A DNA stretch of 35,820 nt, taken from Chitinophagaceae bacterium (lineage in GTDB: Bacteria > Bacteroidota > Bacteroidia > Chitinophagales > Chitinophagaceae). Under the pieces are notes generated by a model. The model was not told the DNA's origin, searched no databases, and saw only the letters and a list, made by a program, of their open reading frames with translations. Where the stretch lies: NCBI GenBank assembly GCA_947483345.1, contig CANKNL010000002.1:1-35820 (forward strand), given 5' to 3'. Made by a program: the position numbers and the translations under genes. This document shows, in pieces, positions 1 to 7,845 of this stretch. Each line of letters begins with the position of its first letter. Positions within the stretch are counted from its first letter, which is position 1.

Positions 1-443
1 CTCATCAAGTCGCCCTTCCGTTGTTCGGTAAAGAACCCTATCGGCAATAGAAGTATTTTATCATATAAATCAACCCTAAAACGATTTACTATGCCGTGTT
101 TTATTGGCCCCATGGCCCGGTATGATAAATACAAAAACAGGTTTTTAAAAGCAATCGATACAATAATGAGGATACACACAATACCTAATGCATGAAATGG
201 ATCATTGGTATTAATAAGCAGGCCCAGTTGTTCTTTTAACCAGCCTACAACAGCCAAATCGGGTTTTTTTGATAGATCCGCGATCATTGTCTGTTTTACC
301 CCAAAAATGATATTCATAAACGGAACCAGCATCCCAATAGAAATAATGGAGAAAACAATTGAGAGTAAAATCGAAATAAAATACCAGATTATGGAATTTT
401 TATACAGCTTCAGGTATGTAAAAACACTTGAATATTTTTTCAT
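1..443 (-). CDS. ABC transporter, N-terminal membrane domain (partial)
   Basis: This gene is absent from the ORF track because it runs off the left edge. Reading the minus strand from the ATG at 443 gives 147 codons, starting MKKYSSVFTYLKLYKNS. Two hydrophobic segments are visible, at roughly residues 17-45 and 88-110, followed by a segment ending LPIGFFTEQRKGDLM. That layout is typical of the first two helices and intracellular loop of the transmembrane domain of type IV ABC exporters (MsbA/lipid A or multidrug type). The nucleotide-binding domain would lie outside the window, so the substrate cannot be told. The gene is divergent from rbfA, with 64 bases between the two starts. The ORF listed on the plus strand at 205-462 is its shadow. 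Confidence 0.82.
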   Translation of the reverse strand, partial: MKKYSSVFTYLKLYKNSIIWYFISILLSIVFSIISIGMLVPFMNIIFGVKQTMIADLSKKPDLAVVGWLKEQLGLLINTNDPFHALGIVCILIIVSIAFKNLFLYLSYRAMGPIKHGIVNRFRVDLYDKILLLPIGFFTEQRKGDLM

Positions 444-507
444 TGGTAATAATTCTGAATAGAAACGGCAAAGTAACTAATTTTACAGCTATTAAAGTGT
501 AAACATT

Positions 508-867
508 ATGTTAGAAGGAAAAAGACAGAAAATGGTGGCGGGATTGCTTAACAAAGAACTCAGTGACATTTTTCAGCGATTGGGATTATCCATGTTGGAT
601 GGTGGTATGGTATCGATATCCTCTGTAAAAATTACACCCGACCTGTATGAAGCCAGAATTTATCTGAGTTTTTTTAAAGTAAAAGACAGTTTTGATGCCC
701 TTAAAAAAATTGAAGAACGGAGTTGGGAGATAAAAAAAGAATTAACATCAAGGGTTCGTCATCAACTTCGCAGTATGCCAAAACTCACGTTTTACATTGA
801 TGACACATTGGATTATGTGGATAAGATGGAGCAGATATTTAAGGAGATTAAGAAGAAGGAGGATTGA
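508..867 (+). CDS. rbfA: 30S ribosome-binding factor A
   Basis: The product has 119 residues, the normal RbfA length. It begins MLEGKRQKMVAGLLNKELSDIF, the basic first helix of the family, and keeps the KH-like alpha/beta core with 'MVSISSVKITPDLYEARIYLSFF' in the place of the conserved VTxVxVSxDLxxAxVYVS strand. The C-terminal part 'RVRHQLRSMPKLTFYIDDTLDYVDKMEQIF' matches the family's RxxPxLxFxxDxSxxxxxxIxxLL signature. RbfA binds the 30S subunit late in assembly and aids 16S rRNA 5'-end maturation. The stop codon at 865-867 lies inside the left arm of the inverted repeat that bounds the next gene. In Bacteroidota, as I recall, rbfA is usually followed directly by the LolC/E-like permease that here starts at 1292. 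Confidence 0.95.
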   Translation: MLEGKRQKMVAGLLNKELSDIFQRLGLSMLDGGMVSISSVKITPDLYEARIYLSFFKVKDSFDALKKIEERSWEIKKELTSRVRHQLRSMPKLTFYIDDTLDYVDKMEQIFKEIKKKED

Positions 868-886
868 AGGTTGATGGTTGAAGGTT
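861..886 (+). repeat. Left arm of inverted repeat (heptad GGTTGAA type)
   Basis: The sequence contains GTTGATGGTTGAAGGTT at 870-886, built of heptad-like units. It overlaps the rbfA stop codon and the first codons (ATG GTT GAA GGT) of the four-helix-bundle gene. It pairs with 1263-1288. Confidence 0.75.
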
Positions 887-1244
887 TAGAGATCTGGCAA
901 ATGGCAAGACAGCAGGCAAATGATTTGTACAAAATATATACAGAATGGACTTTTTCTAAAGACTATGATTTAAGAAATCAGATCAATGCTTCTTCCGGAT
1001 CTGTTATGGCTAACATTGCGGAAGGCTTTGAACGATCGGGTAATAAAGAATTCATACATTTATTATTAGCAAAAGCATCTAATGGCGAAGTTCGTTCTCA
1101 ACAATCAGGGGCTCAGACAGAAAACATATTAGTATAGAAAAAATTGATGACTTGATATTAAAAAGTGAAAGCATCAGCAGAAAAATAACTGCCTTTATTA
1201 AATATCTCAAAGAATCTGACAAAAAAGGATTCCGTTATGAATAA
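874..1244 (+). pseudogene. Four-helix bundle protein (S23/23S rRNA IVP-like), frameshifted
   Basis: The first frame (ATG at 874; TTG at 871 is less likely) encodes MVEGLEIWQMARQQANDLYKIYTEW and then 'INASSGSVMANIAEGFERSGNKEFIHLLLAKASNGEVRSQ'. This is the hallmark helix 2/3 sequence of the four-helix bundle family, first described as proteins encoded in intervening sequences of 23S rRNA genes. After A81 the frame runs into junk and stops at 1137. The expected C-terminus continues in another frame from about 1116 to the TAA at 1242-1244: 'DRKHISIEKIDDLILKSES', then an 'AFIKYLKESDKKG' end. Restoring one base at 1112-1116 (GCT C-A GAC to GCT CxA GAC) rejoins them into about 124 residues, the usual family length. 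It is therefore a one-base deletion or a sequencing error. AAGGAGG at 856-862, inside the rbfA 3' end, is an unusually good ribosome site for this phylum. The function of the family outside rRNA genes is unknown. Confidence 0.85.
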
Positions 1245-1262
1245 ATTATACTGTTGCACCAT

Positions 1263-1288
1263 AACCTTCAACAATCAACTTTCAACCG
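1263..1288 (-). repeat. Right arm of inverted repeat (heptad GGTTGAA type)
   Basis: The plus strand reads AACCTTCAACAATCAAC and then TTTCAACCG. Its reverse complement matches the left arm at 861-886 with four mismatches in 26. It ends three bases before the permease start codon at 1292, so it replaces whatever leader that gene once had. Confidence 0.75.
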
Positions 1289-1291
1289 TTC

Positions 1292-2512
1292 ATGTATTTA
1301 ACCTTTGCCTGGAGATATTTTAAAGCAAAAAAAAGTGCTAATGCCATTAACATTATTGCATGGGTTACCGTGGGTGTTATTGCATTTGCTACCTGCTGCC
1401 AGGTTTTGGTGTTGAGTGTTTTTAATGGCTTTGAAGACCTGGTTAAATCATTATACTCATCTTTTTATGCCGATATAAAAATTGTACCCGCAACAGGAAA
1501 AACCTTTATCCTTACTTCAGCACAAATGGCTTCCCTTAAAAAGCAGCCTGCTGTTGCCAGTTTTTCTTTAATTGCCGAAGAAAAAGCCTTACTCAAAAAT
1601 GCGGATGCCCAAACGGTAATTTATTTAAAAGGTGTTGATGAAAATTATAAAAATGTCTCAGGCATTGCCAGCAAAACAAACCGGGGGAAATATTTTACAG
1701 GCACCCCTGAAGCCCCTTATTTAATCACCGGTTCAGGCATACAGAATGCAACCTCAATAAATTTTGACCCTGCATTTCCGGTAGATGACTTAACTGTTAT
1801 TTTACCAAAAAGGAACAGCCGCAATAACGATCCATTGCAATCCTTAAGTGAAGGATTTATAAAACCCGCTGGGTCTTTTACCATACAGCAGGAGTTTGAT
1901 GATAAATATGCCATCACAAACATTGGTTTTGTTAAAAAGCAGATGGATTTTGCCGATGATGAATTTAGTGCAATAGAAATTAAACTAACAGAAAAAACGG
2001 ACCCCTATGAAGCCCGTAATGGTATTGCCACATTACTTGGTAAACAGTACAATGTGCAAACGAAATACGAACAAAACACCAGCCTTTACAATACTATGAA
2101 ACTGGAAAAATGGGCCATTTACGGGGTGTTGACTTTAATCCTCATCATTGCAGCCTTTAATATGGTAAGTGCCTTAACCATGCTGGTACTTGAAAAAAGA
2201 AAAGATATTGGCATATTACAAAGTATGGGTGCTGATGAAAAAACTATTTTGAAAATATTTTTAAGTGAAGGTTTATTATTAGGAGGTATTGGAACGGCAA
2301 CCGGTCTTATCATGGCAACCAGTCTTTGTCTGCTTCAGTTAAAATTTAAAATCATAAAATTAGCCGGGGGGTCGTTTTTAATTGATTATTTTCCAGTGAA
2401 ATTAATGGCCACCGATTTTTTTCTGGTAGCAATTACGGCAACAACCATTACTTTTCTCGCCGCCTGGTTGCCGGCACGTAAAGCCAGCAAACAGCAAGCC
2501 TCATCCTCCTGA
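1292..2512 (+). CDS. ABC transporter permease, LolC/LolE-like (FtsX/MacB fold)
   Basis: The 406-residue product shows the four-helix plan of LolC/E-type permeases. A basic N-terminus 'FAWRYFKAKKSANAINIIAWVTV' leads into the first membrane helix (about 20-47). A large periplasmic domain follows (about 48-270), and then three C-terminal helices at roughly 275-300, 322-347 and 370-395. The segment 'LVLEKRKDIGILQSMGADEKTILKIFLSEGLLLG' is the conserved FtsX-domain coupling region (EKRKDIGILxxxGA) that contacts the ATPase. Such proteins work with a LolD-like ATPase in lipoprotein release or another envelope task. The ATPase is not encoded nearby. The gene is the last of the rbfA unit and converges with rodA across a 222-base gap in which I see no gene or clear terminator. 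Confidence 0.88.
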   Translation: MYLTFAWRYFKAKKSANAINIIAWVTVGVIAFATCCQVLVLSVFNGFEDLVKSLYSSFYADIKIVPATGKTFILTSAQMASLKKQPAVASFSLIAEEKALLKNADAQTVIYLKGVDENYKNVSGIASKTNRGKYFTGTPEAPYLITGSGIQNATSINFDPAFPVDDLTVILPKRNSRNNDPLQSLSEGFIKPAGSFTIQQEFDDKYAITNIGFVKKQMDFADDEFSAIEIKLTEKTDPYEARNGIATLLGKQYNVQTKYEQNTSLYNTMKLEKWAIYGVLTLILIIAAFNMVSALTMLVLEKRKDIGILQSMGADEKTILKIFLSEGLLLGGIGTATGLIMATSLCLLQLKFKIIKLAGGSFLIDYFPVKLMATDFFLVAITATTITFLAAWLPARKASKQQASSS

Positions 2513-2734
2513 ATTTAGTTCTTTACTTTTGTTTCACGCCGTAAGTTCTCATAAAGAGCGGGGCGGCAGTCCGACCATACCCATACTTTTTATTAGCAAA
2601 TCAATATGGTCATTTATGCCCGTTTTGCTTTTGTAAAAGATGATCTTTATTTTTTATCCCAGTTCTATGCTTTGGAGTTATAAGCAACGCGAAGGGAAAG
2701 AGCGTAGCTCATACAACTGAGGGGCATGAAGGCC

Positions 2735-4087
2735 TTACCTTAAAACCATCTGCCTGTCTGCATCAAGTTTAATCAATATAAAAATAAGAATTGTAAATGT
2801 TAACAGGGATGAGCCCCCATAACTCATTAACGGTAAAGTGATACCAATAACCGGAGCCAGGCCAATCGTTACACCTATATTAACAGCCACATGAAAAAAC
2901 ATAATACCAGCTACCGCATAAGCATACACTCTGCTAAACGTACTTCGTTGTCTTTCGGCAATCCGTATAATGCGCAATAAAAAAAACAGGTATAGAAACA
3001 TTAATAATCCACTGCCCAAAAAACCGAAATTTTCACCTACCGACGTAAATATAAAATCGGTATGTTGTTCGGGCACAAAATCACCACGGGTTTGTGTTCC
3101 TTTTAAAAAACCTTTTCCTAAAAAACCGCCCGAACCAATTGCAATCTTAGATTGCTTTACATTGTAATTCTGCTGCTCCGATTTTTTTTGCTTTAATTTC
3201 TGGTCTTCGGCTACAGTTAAATCAGTTGTGGTTGCATCTGCAAAAGGGTTATCAACACCTACCATGCTGAAAATCCTGTCGGCCTGGTATTGTTTAAATA
3301 CATGTTTAAAAGTATAGGGTACCAATACCCCAACAAAAATAGAACTGACCCCCCAAATGCCAATAATGATCAATATTATCCGGTTGTTTCGCCTTATTCG
3401 GCGTCTGTTAAAATAAAAAAATAATACGGCTAAAATGGTAAATGCTATCAATAATGTTTTGGTGTGAAATAAAAGTGAAACAACCAGTAAAACGGCCATA
3501 GACACACCGGCAATTAAATAGCCGGGTGGTAAGCCTTCGCGGTACATGGGAATTAAAAATGAAAAATAAACCAAAGCCAGGCCTGTTTCGCCCTGCAGTA
3601 TAGACAGCACAGCAGGCGCAAAGGCAATAGCCGCAGCAATCATTTGAGATTTGGGTTTCTTAAAATCCGTTTCGGGCATGGACAAATATTTAGACAATGC
3701 CAGTGCGGTGAATATTTTACACAATTCAACCGGCTGCAGATTCATAAAGCCCATAGGTATCCAGCTTTTGGAGCCCTTTATTTCTTTACCAATTACAAAT
3801 GTGGCAAGTACCAAAACGATGCCTATTAAATAAGAAATATTAGCAGTGGCCGTAAACAACTTACTATCTGTTAATAAAATAAATATGGCCAGAATACTGC
3901 AGGCAGCAAAAAAGAATAACTGCTTGCTGTAATTTTTTTTAAAGCCGGTAAGTGTTTGCATAAAATTATCTGTGCTCTTATACTCTACAGAATAAATACA
4001 AACTATACCAAAAATTACAATACTGGCATATAGCCAAACCATCAGCCAGTCTATACCTTTTGATATGGTTGGATTTTTATTTTGCAT
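2735..4087 (-). CDS. rodA: Rod shape-determining protein RodA (SEDS peptidoglycan polymerase)
   Basis: This 450-residue polytopic protein (about ten membrane helices) is the last gene of the mreBCD-mrdA-rodA operon. SEDS family marks are clear: 'MNLQPVELCKIFTALALSKYL' in the N-terminal half, 'FVPEQHTDFIFTSVGENFGFLGSG' (the E-x-H-T-D-F-I-F region of the essential acidic residue) and 'GLAPVIGITLPLMSYGGSSLL' near the C-terminus. RodA polymerises glycan strands from lipid II, with its cognate PBP2 (mrdA, next upstream) cross-linking them. It is longer than E. coli RodA (about 370) because of an inserted charged extracytoplasmic loop around residues 280-315 ('TTDLTVAEDQKLKQKKSEQQ'), a length seen in Bacteroidota members. 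The start is 43 bases after the mrdA stop. Confidence 0.96.
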   Translation of the reverse strand: MQNKNPTISKGIDWLMVWLYASIVIFGIVCIYSVEYKSTDNFMQTLTGFKKNYSKQLFFFAACSILAIFILLTDSKLFTATANISYLIGIVLVLATFVIGKEIKGSKSWIPMGFMNLQPVELCKIFTALALSKYLSMPETDFKKPKSQMIAAAIAFAPAVLSILQGETGLALVYFSFLIPMYREGLPPGYLIAGVSMAVLLVVSLLFHTKTLLIAFTILAVLFFYFNRRRIRRNNRIILIIIGIWGVSSIFVGVLVPYTFKHVFKQYQADRIFSMVGVDNPFADATTTDLTVAEDQKLKQKKSEQQNYNVKQSKIAIGSGGFLGKGFLKGTQTRGDFVPEQHTDFIFTSVGENFGFLGSGLLMFLYLFFLLRIIRIAERQRSTFSRVYAYAVAGIMFFHVAVNIGVTIGLAPVIGITLPLMSYGGSSLLTFTILIFILIKLDADRQMVLR

Positions 4088-4130
4088 ATATTTAAAGTAC
4101 TTACTGTTAGTTTAGTACTTTTCATTTAGT

Positions 4131-6263
4131 TTACATCATCGAATCTTTCAATGCCGGTTTCTTTTTTCCGCCTGGTAAGATCGCTTCTGTTTTTATATTT
4201 TGTTTATTCTCGTTCTCTTCCTTTTTTTGCTGATTTTTCTTAAATATTTCCTTTTCTTTTTTAATCTGATCGATAATTTCCTGTTCGTCAGTAGCGTCCA
4301 TTTCCATGGTATCTCTGATGAGTTTAATGTATCCTTTTGCAATTAAATAGGCTGAATCTTTTTTGTGCAACATGGAATCCACTGTTTTCATTTCGCTGTA
4401 AATACGTGGTGGTATTAAATTTAATTTTGTAAATTTTTCAACTATGGCTTCTCTGGATTTGGAAATGGTATCGTTTAAATATTTTTCGATCATTAAACCA
4501 ACAATAGGCGCCGCATAAGTACCGCCAAAACGGCCGCTGTTTTCCACCACACACATGATAGCGATCTTTGGATTATCCCTTGGTGCAAAGCCGCAAAAGA
4601 ATGCATGATTAGGTTGTTTTACGCCTCTGTAATAATTTTCTACGGTGCCTGTTTTCCCGCAGATCGCAATACCCTGAACTCTGGCACCAGCACCGGTTCC
4701 TCCGTCTACCACAGCCTGCATGCCATCATGTACTACATTGAACACGGTATCTGGAATATCCATTGCCCGGTGTTTTTCCTTGAACTTCGTCAGCATTCCA
4801 AACTGATCTCCCCCCTCAATAGAATCAACCAGGTGAGGAATAATATACCAACCCTTGTTGGCTATATAGGCCATTTCATTTGCTGTTTGTATTGGTGTGG
4901 TACTCACTTCTCCCTGTCCAATACTTACTGAACGAAAATTGCAGTAATTCCATGCGCCCTTGCCATAAATTTTATCAAAATCAGCCGGCGTTGGAACATT
5001 ACCCGGCCTTTCGGATGGCACATCAATACCCAACCTGTGTCCCAAACCAAAAGCATACATATACCTGTCCCATACCGCAAGACTACTGTCCTGGCTTGGA
5101 TATTTTGGATTTGTTATTACCCGTTGCATCACAGTAGCAAAGTAAGTATTATCAGACATGCGGATTGCATTTCTCAGATCAAATGTGCCACGATCAAGGC
5201 ATTTCATAGGTTTACCACCTCCACAACCATAAAAAGCACCGGAACAGGAAACTGTGAAACTGGTTGTGATCACGCCTTCATGTAATCCTACAAGAGCCTG
5301 CAAAGTCTTAAAGGTAGATCCAGGTGAATAAGAGGCACTTACAGACCGGTTGAATAAAGGCCTTGCCGGACTCAATAACAATTCTGCATAATGCTTTCTT
5401 CTTTCGGCGCCTGTTAAAAGTTTTGGTTTATACGTAGGGCTGCTAACCATGGCAAGAATCCCTCCCGTTTTAGGATCTATTGCAACAATTGACCCGAGTT
5501 TATTTTCCATTAATTTTTCGCCAAGTTCCTGTAAGGCTATATCAATGGATGAGTACATGTTCTGGCCTGCAATGGCAGCGGTATCATATTTACCATCTTC
5601 AAGCCGGTCGGTAAGGCGATTTTTATTATCTCTTTTCCAAAATTCTATACCCCGCTGTCCCATCAATACTTTTTCATAGGTACGTTCTATTCCAGCACGT
5701 CCAATATAATCGCCCATAACATAGCCTTCATATTTGGGGTTTTTTAAAATATTAGAGTCTACTTCGCCTAAATAACCAAAAATATTTCCACCTGCATCAT
5801 AAGGATAATCTCTAACTGAACGTTCTTGCATAAAATATCCCGGAGCCAGTTTATATAAATTTTCATTCAGCTTGGCCATCTTTTCATTACTTAGCATGGG
5901 CTCAAAAACCGACGCCCGGTAGCTTTTATTTTTAATGATGGCAGCAATTATTCTTTTATGAAATTCAGCAGAGTCAATATTTAAAATAGTACACAAGGTC
6001 GTTGTATCCGTTCCTTTTAATTTACCGGGAATAACCATTAAATCATAGATCACTGTGTTTTGTAAAATGGAATGGCCCTTACGGTCAAAAACAATTCCAC
6101 GATCGGGATACACCACTTTACGAAAAGTGCCCTGGTTATCCGCATCAACTTTGTATTTAGAAGAAAAGATCTGCAGATTGATCAATTGCAGGAAGATAAT
6201 TACAAACATGCCGGTAAAAACCAGCATGATTACATTTTTTCTTGATTGATTAAATACAGACAA
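4131..6263 (-). CDS. mrdA: Penicillin-binding protein 2 (elongasome transpeptidase)
   Basis: The product has 710 residues. It has an N-terminal membrane anchor (about 11-31), then the PBP dimerisation/pedestal domain beginning 'RKVVYPDRGIVFDRKGHSILQN'. The transpeptidase domain carries all three active-site motifs: S316-T-F-K319 in 'SYSPGSTFKT', S370-D-N372 in 'RMSDNTYFA', and K537-T-G539 in 'CGKTGTVEN'. It cross-links peptidoglycan made by RodA during sidewall growth in the periplasm. Two features are notable. Three cysteines (C340, C347, C354) lie in 'SCSGAFYGCGGGKPMKC', between the first two motifs. A strongly charged tail of about 60 residues (from about 650, KKEKEIFKKNQQKKEENEN and onward) has no counterpart in enterobacterial PBP2. 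The gene lies between mreD and rodA, the standard order. Confidence 0.96.
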   Translation of the reverse strand: MSVFNQSRKNVIMLVFTGMFVIIFLQLINLQIFSSKYKVDADNQGTFRKVVYPDRGIVFDRKGHSILQNTVIYDLMVIPGKLKGTDTTTLCTILNIDSAEFHKRIIAAIIKNKSYRASVFEPMLSNEKMAKLNENLYKLAPGYFMQERSVRDYPYDAGGNIFGYLGEVDSNILKNPKYEGYVMGDYIGRAGIERTYEKVLMGQRGIEFWKRDNKNRLTDRLEDGKYDTAAIAGQNMYSSIDIALQELGEKLMENKLGSIVAIDPKTGGILAMVSSPTYKPKLLTGAERRKHYAELLLSPARPLFNRSVSASYSPGSTFKTLQALVGLHEGVITTSFTVSCSGAFYGCGGGKPMKCLDRGTFDLRNAIRMSDNTYFATVMQRVITNPKYPSQDSSLAVWDRYMYAFGLGHRLGIDVPSERPGNVPTPADFDKIYGKGAWNYCNFRSVSIGQGEVSTTPIQTANEMAYIANKGWYIIPHLVDSIEGGDQFGMLTKFKEKHRAMDIPDTVFNVVHDGMQAVVDGGTGAGARVQGIAICGKTGTVENYYRGVKQPNHAFFCGFAPRDNPKIAIMCVVENSGRFGGTYAAPIVGLMIEKYLNDTISKSREAIVEKFTKLNLIPPRIYSEMKTVDSMLHKKDSAYLIAKGYIKLIRDTMEMDATDEQEIIDQIKKEKEIFKKNQQKKEENENKQNIKTEAILPGGKKKPALKDSMM

Positions 6264-6313
6264 GGTTGATTTATGATTTTAGATTGATGATGTCAGATTT
6301 TTTATTCCTGCGT

Positions 6314-6847
6314 TTAAACGGTATTGGTTCTGAATTTTTGTTGACGGGTAAACAATAATTCGGTTATAATGATCAACAGCACACTTAAAACAGTTGACAT
6401 TACTGTTTTAACTAAAAAATACCACAGGTTGCCAAACTGCCAGGCTTCCAGTAAAAATAACCAGCCGTGATGTATAAAAGTAAGTACGCCAATAAAAATA
6501 ATATAAGGTAAAATGCCGCCCATACTTTTAACCGATGGTTCTTCATAATTGTTATCGGCACCTTCCTGCGGAATTAAAAGATTGATCAAAAAAGGACGAA
6601 TATAGGCTATCAACAAACAGGCCGCCGTATGAAACCCGGGGTGATGACGGAAGCTGTCCATGGTAAATCCCAATACAAAAGCTATCAATAATTGCTGTGA
6701 AGGACCTAATCGAAATGGCAGCCAAATAATAAACAGAAAATAAATATACGGCGTAACCATTTGGTGTAAATGAATTTTATCAAATACAAAAACCTGAACC
6801 AGGATCAATAATCCGAAACGAATAATATTTTTTACAAGTGCATTCAT
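6314..6847 (-). CDS. mreD: Rod shape-determining protein MreD
   Basis: The product is a small hydrophobic protein of 177 residues with about five predicted membrane helices and the family-like segment 'FIIWLPFRLGPSQQLLIAFVLGFTMDSFRHHPGFHTAACLLIAYIRP' (compare GxxxDxxxxxxxGxxxxxxxxxxYxRP). It belongs to the elongasome membrane complex with MreC, RodA and PBP2. The call rests on both sequence and position, because MreD is poorly conserved. It starts 17 bases after mreC stops and ends 50 bases before mrdA, which is consistent with one transcript. Confidence 0.92.
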   Translation of the reverse strand: MNALVKNIIRFGLLILVQVFVFDKIHLHQMVTPYIYFLFIIWLPFRLGPSQQLLIAFVLGFTMDSFRHHPGFHTAACLLIAYIRPFLINLLIPQEGADNNYEEPSVKSMGGILPYIIFIGVLTFIHHGWLFLLEAWQFGNLWYFLVKTVMSTVLSVLLIIITELLFTRQQKFRTNTV

Positions 6848-6864
6848 TGTTTTTCAATAACAGG

Positions 6865-7722
6865 TTACTGAATTTTCTGTTTTACTTTTTCTAATATTGT
6901 TTTTATACTTTCAGCTTGATTATTATCAATGGCATACACATATTCCAGATTATAAAAATTGGCAGCCGTTTTAAATTTGATTAAAAAATTATTAGTGCTT
7001 TTATCCGATGTTACATCCTGTACAATACCCATCATCATGCCTTTAGGTATACTGGTACTATAGCCGCTGGAAATAATGGTATCGCCTTTTGCTACTTTGG
7101 CATTCTTTGGAATACCGTTAAGTGAAATGATATTGGGTGTTTTACCGTCCCAGCTTAATGTTCCGGTTTCGCCGCCCTTTAATAATTTACCACTGAGGTG
7201 ACTGTCTTTATGCAACAGGCTCATAACAACAGCAAAATCGGAGCTGGCTTCTGTAACAATACCAACCACCCCACTGTTGGCATCAATGATGCCCATACCT
7301 TCTTTAATATGTTGAGCGGATCCTCTGCCCAAAACAATAAAATTATTTTGTGCTGCTACTGAATTATAAACCACTTTGGCCGGAAAATAATGATACTTCC
7401 TGTAACGTTCCATTGAATCTACTTTAATGGAATCGATGATAAAATGGCTGGTGGTATCGGGCAATTCAAAATCGGCCTTTAATTTATTGTACAGTTGGGC
7501 ATTGGCCCTTACAAGTGAGTCATTCGTTTTTTTAAGCTGAAAATAATATTCAACCTTGCTGTATTGTTCGTTTATTTTTCCGGTGACCTGATTGGCTGTT
7601 TTACTAAATACCGCCTGATGATATCGGCTATAATGAACAATTAAATAGATACTGAACCCCTGTAACAGAAGAAACAGGATAAAATTAAAATACCGGCTAA
7701 TGAAAAGAAAAATATTACGCAC
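6865..7722 (-). CDS. mreC: Rod shape-determining protein MreC
   Basis: The 285-residue product has one N-terminal membrane helix (about 10-30), a short coiled coil at about 50-85 ('YFQLKKTNDSLVRANAQLYNKL') and the paired beta-barrel periplasmic region. In that region, 'AAQNNFIVLGRGSAQHIKEGMGIIDANSGVVGIVTEASSDFAVVMSLLHKDSHLSGKLL' is the conserved MreC core (INxGxxxGIxxGMxVxxxxGxVGxV). MreC is the periplasmic scaffold that activates PBP2/RodA. The start follows a 169-base gap after mreB, much larger than the other gaps in the operon and rich in potential RNA structure. Confidence 0.95.
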   Translation of the reverse strand: MRNIFLFISRYFNFILFLLLQGFSIYLIVHYSRYHQAVFSKTANQVTGKINEQYSKVEYYFQLKKTNDSLVRANAQLYNKLKADFELPDTTSHFIIDSIKVDSMERYRKYHYFPAKVVYNSVAAQNNFIVLGRGSAQHIKEGMGIIDANSGVVGIVTEASSDFAVVMSLLHKDSHLSGKLLKGGETGTLSWDGKTPNIISLNGIPKNAKVAKGDTIISSGYSTSIPKGMMMGIVQDVTSDKSTNNFLIKFKTAANFYNLEYVYAIDNNQAESIKTILEKVKQKIQ

Positions 7723-7727
7723 CTACA

Positions 7728-7753
7728 GAAGGTTGAAAAGTTGTTGAAGATTG
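7728..7753 (+). repeat. Short heptad-like repeat (GTTGAAG units)
   Basis: GAAGGTTGAAAAGTTGTTGAAGATTG resembles the heptad arms bounding the cassette at 861-1288. Here no matching inverted arm and no four-helix-bundle gene is found nearby. It lies directly upstream of mreC on the opposite strand. It may be a solo remnant or chance. Confidence 0.4.
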
Positions 7754-7759
7754 TAAAAG

Positions 7760-7804
7760 GCGGCATCTATAAAATCCAAATTTCAGATTGCCGCATTTTA
7801 TAGA
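7760..7804. other. Interleaved complementary blocks (alternative hairpins) in mreB-mreC gap
   Basis: Block A is GCGGCA (7760-7765) and block B is TCTATAAAAT (7766-7775). After a 13-base spacer come A' TGCCGC (7789-7794) and B' ATTTTATAGA (7795-7804). A' is the exact reverse complement of A, and B' of B, but they are in A-B-A'-B' order. The two stems (6 bp and 10 bp) therefore cannot form as one simple hairpin and would compete. The direct abutment leaves no loops for a full pseudoknot. This may be an attenuation or processing element in the mre transcript, or the scar of a half-inverted palindrome. Confidence 0.55.
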
Positions 7805-7845
7805 CATAAAAACTTCAGGTTTTATAAAAGAACTTCTAAAATCCC

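Larger units (their letters stand above)
861..1288. mobile_element. Inverted-repeat-bounded four-helix-bundle gene cassette (putative)
   Basis: A block of about 428 bases lies between the last codons of rbfA and the start of the permease gene. It is bounded by imperfect inverted repeats made of GGTTGAA-type heptads: the left arm at 861-886 and the reverse complement of 1263-1288 agree at 22 of 26 positions, with a core of 16 of 17. The only gene inside is a four-helix-bundle (S23/IVP-like) gene, whose start codon sits in the left arm. No transposase is present, and no target-site duplication is evident. The reading as an inserted, non-autonomous element is inference. It could equally be an old cassette fixed in place. 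Confidence 0.45.

Noticed and set aside
205-462. 85-aa ORF on the plus strand at the left edge
   Set aside because: It is antisense to the clearly coding start of an ABC transporter gene on the minus strand.
2513-2734. Possible gene or terminator in the gap between the permease and rodA, including a 25-codon ORF (MVIYARFAFVKDD)
   Set aside because: The ORF is too short, with no family match or start context, and I see no stable stem with a T run. The gap appears to hold nothing definable.
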